Source: Arthrobacter sp. DNA4 (GTDB lineage: Bacteria > Actinomycetota > Actinomycetes > Actinomycetales > Micrococcaceae). Taken from it: a stretch of DNA of 64,000 nucleotides. The stretch lies in the NCBI RefSeq assembly GCF_024362385.1, contig NZ_CP101466.1, positions 868,001-932,000 on the forward strand. The letters run 5' to 3'. Numbering within the stretch: position 1 is the stretch's first letter; every line of letters begins with the position of its first letter. Position numbers and translations under genes: made by a program. This document shows positions 37,981 through 45,244 of this stretch, in pieces. The notes under the pieces are model-generated. The model did not search any database and was not told where the DNA came from. It saw only the letters and a program-made list of their open reading frames with translations.

Positions 37981-38071
37981 GTCCTGCAGCCCCAGCGGCG
38001 CCGCGGCCCGCAATTTCGCCGCCTCTGCTTACCGTCGACGGCTGTCCGGGCAGCGGCGAAAGGACGAATCA

Positions 38072-39733
38072 ATGACTGCAACCCTTGTTGCCAAGGACGT
38101 CTCCGGTGGCCATGGGCACCGCACGCTCTTTTCCGGGCTCTCGCTGACAGTGGCGCCCGGCGACGTGGTGGGCGTCGTGGGTGCCAACGGGGCAGGGAAA
38201 TCCACGCTGCTGCGCCTCCTTGCCGGCGTCGACCAGCCCCATGCGGGCTCCGTCAGCCTTGCCCCGGCCGATGCCTTCGTCGGCTGGCTGCCCCAGGAAC
38301 ACGAGCGTGTCCCAGGAGAAACGGTGGCAGGCTACATCGCCCGCCGGACCGGCTGCGCGGAAACCACCCTTGAAATGGAATCCACCGCGGAGGGCCTCGG
38401 TTCAGGTGCTCCCGGCGCAGATGATGCCTACGCGCGGGCCTTTGACCGCTGGATGGCCTCCGGCGCCGCCGACCTGGATGACCGCATCCCTGCCGTGCTG
38501 GCGGAGCTGGGCCTGGACGCCGGCCCGAACGCGCTGATGACCGGCCTTTCCGGCGGCCAGGCGGCCCGGGTGGCGCTGGCTGCCCTGCTGCTGAGCCGCT
38601 TCGATGTGGTGCTGCTGGACGAGCCCACCAACGACCTCGACCTCGCCGGCCTGGCCACCCTTGAAAGCTTCGTGACAGGGTTGCGCGGCGGGGTGGTGCT
38701 GGTCAGCCATGACCGTGAATTCCTTGCCCGCTGCGTGACCAGGGTGGTGGAGCTGGACCTGGCACAGAACAGCGTGGCCGTGTACGACGGCGGCTACGAC
38801 GCCTTCCTTGAGGAACGCGCCGTGGCCCGCCGGCACGCCCGCGAAAAGTACGAGGAGTTCTCCGCCACCAAGGCAGATCTGGTGTCCCGGGCACGGACCC
38901 AGCGTGAGTGGAGCTCCCAGGGCGTCCGGAACGCCATGAAGAAGAACCCCGACAACGACAAGATCCGGCGCGCCGCCAGCACCGAGTCCTCCGAGAAGCA
39001 GGCCCAGAAGGTCCGGCAGATGGAATCCCGCATCGCCCGGCTGGACGTGGTGGAGGAGCCCCGGAAGGAATGGCAACTGCAGTTCAGCATCGGCCAGGCA
39101 CCGCGCTCCAGCGCCGTCGTCGCCACGTTGCGCGACGCCGTGGCACGCCAGGGGGACTTCACGCTGGGACCGGTGAACCTCCAGCTCAACGGCGGGGAGC
39201 GGGTGGGCATCACCGGGCCAAACGGCGCAGGCAAGTCCACCCTCCTGCGCCTGCTGCTGGGAACCCAGGCACCGGACGACGGCGACGCCTCCATGGGTGC
39301 CACGGTCGCCGTCGGCGAAATAGACCAGGCCCGGGGACTGCTGGACGGTGCCCAGCCACTGGGCGACGCCGTCGAAGCCGTGCTGGCCGACTGGAACAGC
39401 GCGGACGTCCGCACCCTTTTGGCGAAGTTCGGCCTCAAGGCGGACCACACGTCGCGGACCGTGGATTCCCTGTCGCCGGGGGAGCGGACACGGGCAGCCC
39501 TGGCGCTGCTCCAGGCTCGCGGCGTTAACCTGCTGGTGCTGGACGAACCCACCAACCACCTCGACCTGCTTACCATTGAGCAGCTCGAAGAGGCCCTGGA
39601 AAGCTACGACGGAGCGCTGCTGCTGGTCACCCACGACCGCCGGCTGCTCGAAAATGTCCGACTCGACTACCGGTGGCACCTGGAAAACGGCACGGTCCAG
39701 GAGCTCCACCACACTGCAAGCCAGGAGAAATAA
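38072..39733 (+). CDS. ABC-F family ATPase (ribosome protection type)
   Basis: 553 residues from ATG 38072, with GAAAGGA 8-14 bases upstream; an in-frame ATG at 37979 lies just after the leader hairpin. Two ABC domains in one chain and no membrane segment. Walker A GANGAGKSTLLRLL (about 40) and GPNGAGKSTLLRLL (about 388). Signatures LSGGQAARVALAAL and LSPGERTRAALALL. Walker B LLDEPTNDLDL and VLDEPTNHLDL. The charged linker about 280-350 is where ABC-F proteins reach the ribosomal peptidyl-transferase centre. Likely antibiotic resistance or translation-rescue factor. The hairpin leader and adjacent exporter support resistance; drug class unknown. Confidence 0.9.
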   Translation: MTATLVAKDVSGGHGHRTLFSGLSLTVAPGDVVGVVGANGAGKSTLLRLLAGVDQPHAGSVSLAPADAFVGWLPQEHERVPGETVAGYIARRTGCAETTLEMESTAEGLGSGAPGADDAYARAFDRWMASGAADLDDRIPAVLAELGLDAGPNALMTGLSGGQAARVALAALLLSRFDVVLLDEPTNDLDLAGLATLESFVTGLRGGVVLVSHDREFLARCVTRVVELDLAQNSVAVYDGGYDAFLEERAVARRHAREKYEEFSATKADLVSRARTQREWSSQGVRNAMKKNPDNDKIRRAASTESSEKQAQKVRQMESRIARLDVVEEPRKEWQLQFSIGQAPRSSAVVATLRDAVARQGDFTLGPVNLQLNGGERVGITGPNGAGKSTLLRLLLGTQAPDDGDASMGATVAVGEIDQARGLLDGAQPLGDAVEAVLADWNSADVRTLLAKFGLKADHTSRTVDSLSPGERTRAALALLQARGVNLLVLDEPTNHLDLLTIEQLEEALESYDGALLLVTHDRRLLENVRLDYRWHLENGTVQELHHTASQEK

Positions 39734-39735
39734 CC

Positions 39736-41649
39736 ATGAGCATGGACCGCGTGGCGTGGAGCTCGCTCTACAACATCAGCACCGCCAAGAGCGGCTCCAA
39801 GCCGTTCTCCAAGGAAACCCTGAAGCGGGTCCTGGCCTTCGCCGCTCCGCACAAGGGCAAGCTCATCGCTTTTGTGCTCTCTTCCATCGCAGCGGCCTTC
39901 CTGGCCGTCGCCACCCCGGTGCTTGCCGGCCAGGTGGTTGACGCCATCATCGCCAAGACGGATGCCGCTACCGTGATCTGGCTGGCGGTGCTGATCGCCA
40001 TCGTGGCGGTGGGCGAAGCGGGGGTGGGGCTGTTGACCCGCTGGCTGTCCTCGACCATCGGCGAAGGCGTCATCGTGGACCTGCGCACCCGGGTGTTCGA
40101 CCACGTGCAGCGCATGCCCATTGCCTTCTTCACCCGCACCCGGACGGGAGCCTTGGTCAGCCGACTCAACAACGACGTCATCGGAGCGCAGTCCGCCTTT
40201 GCCGGCACGCTCTCCGGCGTGGTGAGCAACTCCGTGGCGCTGGCCCTGACCCTGATCGTGATGCTCAACAAGTCCTGGCTGGTCACCGTGCTGGCCATGG
40301 TCCTTCTGCCGATCTTCCTGATCCCTGCCCGGCGCATGGGCTCCAAGCTGGCAGACCTGCGCCGCGAAGCTGCCGCGCACAACGCCGCCATGGGCACCCA
40401 GATGACCGAGCGGTTCTCCGCGCCCGGCGCGACGCTGGTCAAGCTGTTCGGCCGCCCGGATGAGGAATCCCGCGAATTCGCTGCCCGCGCGGGCCGCGTC
40501 CGCGACATCGGCGTCCGCATGGCGATGCTGCAGTTCACATTTGTCACGGCACTGACCCTGGTCTCCGCGCTCGCACTGGCGCTGGTCTACGGCCTCGGTG
40601 GCTGGCTCGCCCTGGGCGGCCAGCTCGCGCCCGGCGACGTGGTGGTCCTGGCGCTGCTCCTGACCCGGCTCTACGCCCCGCTCACGGCGCTGTCCAACGC
40701 CCGCGTGGAAGTCATGAGCGCACTGGTCAGTTTTGAGCGGGTGTTTGAAATCCTGGACCTGAAGCCGCTGATCCAGCAGAAGCCGGATGCTGTGCCCGTT
40801 CCTGCCGGGCCCGTGTCCGTGGAGTTCGATAACGTCCGCTTCGCCTATCCCTCCGCGGACAAGGTCTCTTTGGCCTCGTTGGAGGAGGTCTCCACCCTGG
40901 ACACGCGGGGCGGCGAGGAAGTGCTGCACGGCGTCAGCTTCCGGGTTGAGCCAGGCCAGACGGTGGCGCTGGTGGGTTCCTCCGGGGCCGGCAAGTCCAC
41001 CATTGCCCAGCTGCTGTCGAGGCTTTACGACGTCGACTCGGGCGCCGTGCGTCTTGGGGGCACCGCGCCGGGGACGGGGCTGGACGTCAGGGACACCACC
41101 TTCGATTCGCTGCGGGACACCCTGGGCATGGTCACCCAGGACGGCCACCTGTTCCACGAGACCATCGCCTCCAACCTCCGGCTGGCCCGGCCCGACGCCA
41201 CGGACGAAGACATGTGGGACGTCCTGCGCCAGGCCCGGCTGGAGACGATGATCAGGTCCCTGCCGGACGGCCTGGAGACGGTGGTGGGGGAGCGCGGCTA
41301 CCGGCTTTCCGGCGGCGAACGCCAACGGCTCACCATCGCCCGGCTCCTCATTGCCCAGCCGCGGGTTGTCATCCTCGATGAGGCCACTGCCGCGCTCGAC
41401 TCCACGAACGAAGCCGCCGTGCAGGCAGCCCTGGGCGCCGCACTCGAGGGGCGTACCGCCGTCGTGATTGCGCACCGGCTCTCCACTATCCGCGCGGCGG
41501 ACGCCATCCTGGTGGTGGAGGGCGGCCAAATCGTGGAACGTGGAACCCACACCGAACTGCTGGCGGCGGACGGCCGCTACGCCGAGCTGTACCGGACGCA
41601 GTTTGCCGAGGCCACAGCTGTGGCGCAGGAGTCCGTCCCCGAGTTCTAA
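39736..41649 (+). CDS. ABC exporter, fused permease and ATPase
   Basis: 637 residues from ATG 39736, two bases after the ABC-F stop. The N-terminal membrane domain has six helices (about 40-325), the first at LIAFVLSSIAAAFLAVATPVL. The C-terminal ATPase (about 355-630) has Walker A VGSSGAGKSTIAQLL, signature LSGGERQRLTIARLL, Walker B VVILDEATAALDS and H-loop IAHRLSTIRAAD. Works as a dimer to export drugs or lipids. The tight link to ABC-F makes a ribosome-protection plus efflux operon, probably under the same leader. Confidence 0.92.
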   Translation: MSMDRVAWSSLYNISTAKSGSKPFSKETLKRVLAFAAPHKGKLIAFVLSSIAAAFLAVATPVLAGQVVDAIIAKTDAATVIWLAVLIAIVAVGEAGVGLLTRWLSSTIGEGVIVDLRTRVFDHVQRMPIAFFTRTRTGALVSRLNNDVIGAQSAFAGTLSGVVSNSVALALTLIVMLNKSWLVTVLAMVLLPIFLIPARRMGSKLADLRREAAAHNAAMGTQMTERFSAPGATLVKLFGRPDEESREFAARAGRVRDIGVRMAMLQFTFVTALTLVSALALALVYGLGGWLALGGQLAPGDVVVLALLLTRLYAPLTALSNARVEVMSALVSFERVFEILDLKPLIQQKPDAVPVPAGPVSVEFDNVRFAYPSADKVSLASLEEVSTLDTRGGEEVLHGVSFRVEPGQTVALVGSSGAGKSTIAQLLSRLYDVDSGAVRLGGTAPGTGLDVRDTTFDSLRDTLGMVTQDGHLFHETIASNLRLARPDATDEDMWDVLRQARLETMIRSLPDGLETVVGERGYRLSGGERQRLTIARLLIAQPRVVILDEATAALDSTNEAAVQAALGAALEGRTAVVIAHRLSTIRAADAILVVEGGQIVERGTHTELLAADGRYAELYRTQFAEATAVAQESVPEF

Positions 41650-41666
41650 GGGCTGGAAGCCGCTGC

Positions 41667-42083
41667 CTAGAGGGCCCGCGAGGCCAGCAGGGGCAGGATG
41701 TGGTCCGTCAGCAGCGGCGCGAGGTCCCGGGGGAGGGCTGCGTCCGCCGGCCTGCTGATGTCCAGCCACCGGATCTCGGCGATTTCAGCCGCGGGAGTGG
41801 CCTGCCACGTGCCCGGAGCCACGAACACGGTGGCTTCGATGTCGGTGGCGGCCTCGTTCGCGGCGTCCGCGATCCAGACACCCATCAGTTCAAGCTCCTG
41901 CGGCCGCACCACGATCCCCACCTCCTCGGCGAGTTCCCTTGCGGCTGCCTGCACAGCGGTTTCTCCCGGCTCCGGCTTGCCGCCGGGGTGCATGAACATG
42001 CCGGTCCCGCGCTTCCGTACGGTCAAGAGGCGCCCGGCGTCGTCAAACACGCAGACGGCGGAGACCACGATCCGGTCCTTCAT
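41667..42083 (-). CDS. NUDIX hydrolase
   Basis: 138 residues from ATG 42083, which overlaps the DUF6314 stop by 4 bases. Complete Nudix box GKPEPGETAVQAAARELAEEVGI (about residues 36-58). Hydrolyses nucleoside diphosphates linked to another moiety; substrate unknown. Last gene of the tRNA-Arg/DUF6314/Nudix run. Converges on the ABC exporter. Confidence 0.88.
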   Translation of the reverse strand: MKDRIVVSAVCVFDDAGRLLTVRKRGTGMFMHPGGKPEPGETAVQAAARELAEEVGIVVRPQELELMGVWIADAANEAATDIEATVFVAPGTWQATPAAEIAEIRWLDISRPADAALPRDLAPLLTDHILPLLASRAL

Positions 42084-42550
42084 GCGGTGATCCTTGCCAG
42101 GCGCGAGACCAGCAGGAGGTCCTTGCGGGGACCGGTGACGTCCCAGCTGTAACTGAACGCGTCCGGGCCCTGGCGGGTGTAGGACACGCGGTAAGTGTCG
42201 GGGTCGCACCAGTGGGTGTCCTGGCTGGTGTCAGGGGTGAAGCTCATGCGGTGGAACGGCCTGCCGTCGGGAAAGAACACGTCCAGCGCATCGGGTTGCG
42301 GCAGGGGTTTCAGGACGTACTCCCGAGAGGCGGGACCGGTAAAAGAAGGCCAGCGCATGGTGCCTTCCTCTCGAAGGCCCAGGCCGCCGTCGTCCGTTGG
42401 CGTGTAAACCACGACGCCGGAAAAGGTTCCGTGGGTGCCGTCCGACCTGTCCAGCAGGTCCCGCTCAAGCTGCCAGCGCCCAGCCTGGCTTGCTTCGCTG
42501 ACGCCAAGGAGGTAGGCGCGGAGGCTTGGCTCCGGGGAAGGAGAATTCAA
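42080..42550 (-). CDS. DUF6314 family protein
   Basis: 156 residues from TTG 42550, one base after the tRNA-Arg 3' end. Family features: LRAYLLGVSEASQAGRWQLE and DGTHGTFSGVVVYTP at the start, MRWPSFTGPASREYVL in the middle, and HWCDPDTYRVSYTR then SYSWDVTGPRKDLLLVSRL at the end. Small beta-barrel-like protein of unknown function. No other plausible start is visible, and the only purine-rich Shine-Dalgarno-like stretch (GAGGG) is the tRNA acceptor strand. Confidence 0.75.
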   Translation of the reverse strand: MNSPSPEPSLRAYLLGVSEASQAGRWQLERDLLDRSDGTHGTFSGVVVYTPTDDGGLGLREEGTMRWPSFTGPASREYVLKPLPQPDALDVFFPDGRPFHRMSFTPDTSQDTHWCDPDTYRVSYTRQGPDAFSYSWDVTGPRKDLLLVSRLARITA

Positions 42551-42551
42551 G

Positions 42552-42624
42552 TGCCCTCGATTGGAATCGAACCAACGACACCGGCTTTAGGAGAGCCGTG
42601 CTCTATCCACTGAGCTACGAGGGC
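42552..42624 (-). tRNA. tRNA-Arg (anticodon CCT)
   Basis: 73 bases on the minus strand. Acceptor GCCCTCG pairs with CGAGGGC, D arm AGCTCAGTGGATAGAGC, anticodon stem CGGCT/AGCCG with loop CTCCTAA giving anticodon CCT (reads AGG), T arm GTTGG-TTCGATT-CCAAT. CCA is not encoded. Confidence 0.97.
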
Positions 42625-42709
42625 GGGTGTCCGGTGGGGTTCGGCGGGGCCGGTCCGTCCGGACACGGTTACAAGCATACAAGGTGCCGGGCCGTACTAC
42701 GCTCAAGGC

Positions 42710-43483
42710 ATGAGTCCAGCCCCCACTGCCGCTCCCGCCGCCGCCTTCATCCCGAACGTTGCGTCCACCCGGCAGTACATCGGGGCCTGGGCGGTGCTGA
42801 GTGTGCTGCAGTATTTCGCCGCCGAGGCAGCCGTGGCCATGGCGTGGGCGGGACCGCGTCCGTACGACCTGCGGACCGGGTACATCAGTGACCTGGGGGC
42901 GCTCCACTGCGGAATCTACTCAGGACGCGACGTGTGCTCACCATTGAACTGGCTGATGAACGCCTCGTTCGTGGTCCAGGGCCTCGGGCTGCTGCTGGGG
43001 GCGATACTGCTGACCTCGGGACTGCTGCGCGTGGCCGCCCGGCCCGGCACCTGGGTTAGTTGGGCCCGCAGGGAGCCTTGGCTCGCGGCCTCCGCCGTCC
43101 GGCTGCTCACCGGAGCCGCCGGCGTTGGAACCGTGGTGGTGGGCCTGGTCCCCGAAGACGTTGGCTCCCCCTGGCACTATGCGGGCGCCGTTATGTACTT
43201 CATCACCGGCGGCGCGGCACTGCTGGTGCTCGGCCTGCTGTGGCTGCGGAAGACGGGGATGGCGTGGTTCATCCTGGCGTGCGGCACCGTGTCCTTGGCG
43301 GCGGTCGCCACCGGGGGATTGACTCGCATGGAGGTACCGGAGCCGGGGACGCTGGAGCGGCTGATGGGCTACCCGGTGACGCTGGGGATGGCGACGGCGG
43401 GCCTGGTCATTGCGCAGCGGGTGCACCGGCACCGGAAGCAACGCCGCGCTGCGGAAGCTGCCGCAAGGGCAACTGCCGTTTAG
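42710..43483 (+). CDS. DUF998 family membrane protein
   Basis: 257 residues. About six to seven membrane helices, starting YIGAWAVLSVLQYFAAEAAVAM, with the DUF998 signature RPYDLRTGYISDLGALHCG in the first loop. Function unknown. TACGCT lies 6 bases before the ATG, consistent with a leaderless transcript. Its stop overlaps by 4 bases with the convergent membrane protein gene. Confidence 0.82.
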   Translation: MSPAPTAAPAAAFIPNVASTRQYIGAWAVLSVLQYFAAEAAVAMAWAGPRPYDLRTGYISDLGALHCGIYSGRDVCSPLNWLMNASFVVQGLGLLLGAILLTSGLLRVAARPGTWVSWARREPWLAASAVRLLTGAAGVGTVVVGLVPEDVGSPWHYAGAVMYFITGGAALLVLGLLWLRKTGMAWFILACGTVSLAAVATGGLTRMEVPEPGTLERLMGYPVTLGMATAGLVIAQRVHRHRKQRRAAEAAARATAV

Positions 43484-44106
43484 CGCTCTTTCCGCTTCCG
43501 GCTGTTGAGGAAGACCGCGGCCGCCCCGGCAAGGAGGCTCAGCACCAAAAGTACCCAGCCTGCAACGGTGAGGCCGGACGCCAAGGCCACCTGGCCGGCG
43601 TCGGGACCGGGCGTGCCCATCATGGAATCAATGGCCACGTTGCCCCACAGCCGGACCACCACGAACAGCATGGGCAACGCCCAGAGCGCCCAGCGCAAGA
43701 CCTTCCGCGCCACGTTGGTCCCAATGAGCAGCAACCACGTGAATCCGAAGATCAGCGGGAAGAGCGTTCCGGCGGTTTTGTGGACGTAACTCAGCTGGCC
43801 CAGCGCATCGCCGTTCATGACGCCCTGGAGCCGTCCGACGTAGCCGGCATCGAAGCCGCCCACCAGGGAATCCGGCATGGCCATGCCCTGGGACAGCTGC
43901 GTGAGCTGGTCCAGGGTCAGCAGGTGCAGGTACCAGAACAGGAACAGGCTGGCCACCACACCGGCAATGACGATCAGATTGCTGTTTCCCTGTGCCTTCT
44001 CCGGCGTGCGCGACGTGGTGGGGTTGACCACCGGCGGCAGGTGGTGCTGCGGCACAGCCGCGTTGGCGCCGTGCTTCTTGATCCGCTGGGCAGGGGTTTT
44101 GGCCAT
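43480..44106 (-). CDS. hypothetical four-helix membrane protein
   Basis: 208 residues from ATG 44106. Basic soluble N-terminus (KTPAQRIKKHG), then helices near LIVIAGVVASLFLFWYLHLL, GTLFPLIFGFTWLLLIG, ALWALPMLFVVVRLWG and VALASGLTVAGWVLLVLSLL, with a basic tail. No family recognised. GATAAT sits 6 bases before the ATG. Diverges from the inositol-monophosphatase-like gene only 32 bases away. Confidence 0.72.
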   Translation of the reverse strand: MAKTPAQRIKKHGANAAVPQHHLPPVVNPTTSRTPEKAQGNSNLIVIAGVVASLFLFWYLHLLTLDQLTQLSQGMAMPDSLVGGFDAGYVGRLQGVMNGDALGQLSYVHKTAGTLFPLIFGFTWLLLIGTNVARKVLRWALWALPMLFVVVRLWGNVAIDSMMGTPGPDAGQVALASGLTVAGWVLLVLSLLAGAAAVFLNSRKRKER

Positions 44107-44138
44107 GGCACCATTATCCCGCCCCATAAACTGAACCC

Positions 44139-44969
44139 ATGACCACTGGCCGACACAGCGCAGCTGTTCTTGACCCCTCATTGGATGACTACGACCTGGC
44201 GGCCGCCCTGGTCCGGGAAGCCGGCCAGCTGGCGCTCCTCATGCGCATGGCCGGGCTTGAGTCGGAACAAAAGACTTCTGTGTCCGACGTCGTCACCGCG
44301 GCCGACCACGCCGCGGAAGCCTATGTCCTGGAACAACTGCGGCGCTGCTTACCGGACGATGGGATCGTGGGCGAGGAAGGTGCCTCCGTCCAGGGGACCA
44401 GCGGCCGGACCTGGGTGATCGACCCCGTGGACGGTACCTACAACTTCCTGCACGGTTCCACGTACTGGTGCTCAGCCATCGCGCTCAAGGACCGCCGCGC
44501 TGTGCTGCTGGGCGCCGTCTTCCAGCCGGAGGAGGACAAGCTGTGGCTGGGCGGGCATGACCGGCAGGCCACCTTGAACGGTGAAGCGCTGACCTCGTTT
44601 ACCGGCGACGAAGGCAGGCGCAACACCACCAGCGTCGCCGAACTCGGCGCTGCCACCTACATCCATCCCACTTGGTTGATGGACCCGATGTGTGCCATGC
44701 CGTGGCACGCTGCGGCCACCTCCGCCGCATCCCTCCGCATGCTGGGATCCGGTTCCTGCGACCTCGGCCGGGTAGCCGACGGGCAGCTGGGGTGCTGGTT
44801 CCAGCACAGCTGCCCGGAATGGGACTGGCTGCCGGGCAAAGCGATTGTCCTTGCGGTAAGCGGGGCCGTGGATACCGTCCGGGTCAACGGGCTGGAGTGG
44901 TTCATCGCAGGAGGAACGAGGGCGGTCCGCGAGCTGCGTGCGGCCCTCGAGTCAGGCTCTGTGGCCTGA
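44139..44969 (+). CDS. inositol monophosphatase family protein
   Basis: 276 residues. Mg-dependent phosphatase fold. Metal-binding motifs are intact: GEEG near residue 80, VIDPVDGTYNFLHGS near 96 and CPEWDWLPGKAI near 225. Substrate could be inositol phosphate, histidinol phosphate or fructose bisphosphate. TAAACT is 6 bases upstream of the ATG and no Shine-Dalgarno is visible. Confidence 0.9.
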   Translation: MTTGRHSAAVLDPSLDDYDLAAALVREAGQLALLMRMAGLESEQKTSVSDVVTAADHAAEAYVLEQLRRCLPDDGIVGEEGASVQGTSGRTWVIDPVDGTYNFLHGSTYWCSAIALKDRRAVLLGAVFQPEEDKLWLGGHDRQATLNGEALTSFTGDEGRRNTTSVAELGAATYIHPTWLMDPMCAMPWHAAATSAASLRMLGSGSCDLGRVADGQLGCWFQHSCPEWDWLPGKAIVLAVSGAVDTVRVNGLEWFIAGGTRAVRELRAALESGSVA

Positions 44970-45046
44970 AGCAATCGCCCGCGCAGCGGGAGTAATCCAC
45001 AGCCTGGAAGGCGTTGTCGGTCCCACCGCCTAGACTTGTAGGCACC

Positions 45047-45244
45047 ATGGATATGTTGTTTGACCCGTACTCTGACGGACCGTTCAAGGCCGCTCCCGCC
45101 TCCACCGCCCGCACAAGGACGGAGCCTGAGGGCGTTGCCACCACGGCAGGGCCGGGCGGAATGCCGGACCTGAACGCCGGCGGGCACAACACCTCCGGGG
45201 GCTGGCAACAGTCCAGCCACGACGCCGAGCGGCACCATGACGTA
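45047..45244 (+). other. out-of-frame N-terminal extension of PcrA
   Basis: An open frame starting ATG 45047 encodes MDMLFDPYSDGPFKAAP and about 50 further residues with gene-like codon use. It lies in a different frame from the helicase that starts at 45237. From memory of related Arthrobacter proteins this segment is the normal N-terminus of PcrA. Removing one C near 45233-45250 would join the frames. Confidence 0.6.

Noticed and set aside
39667..41769. 700-codon open frame antisense to the ABC exporter
   Set aside because: Gly/His/Arg-rich shadow translation of a gene with complete ABC motifs on the other strand.
42552..42624. tRNA-Arg as an integration (att) site
   Set aside because: No integrase and no duplicated tRNA 3' end were seen in the window.
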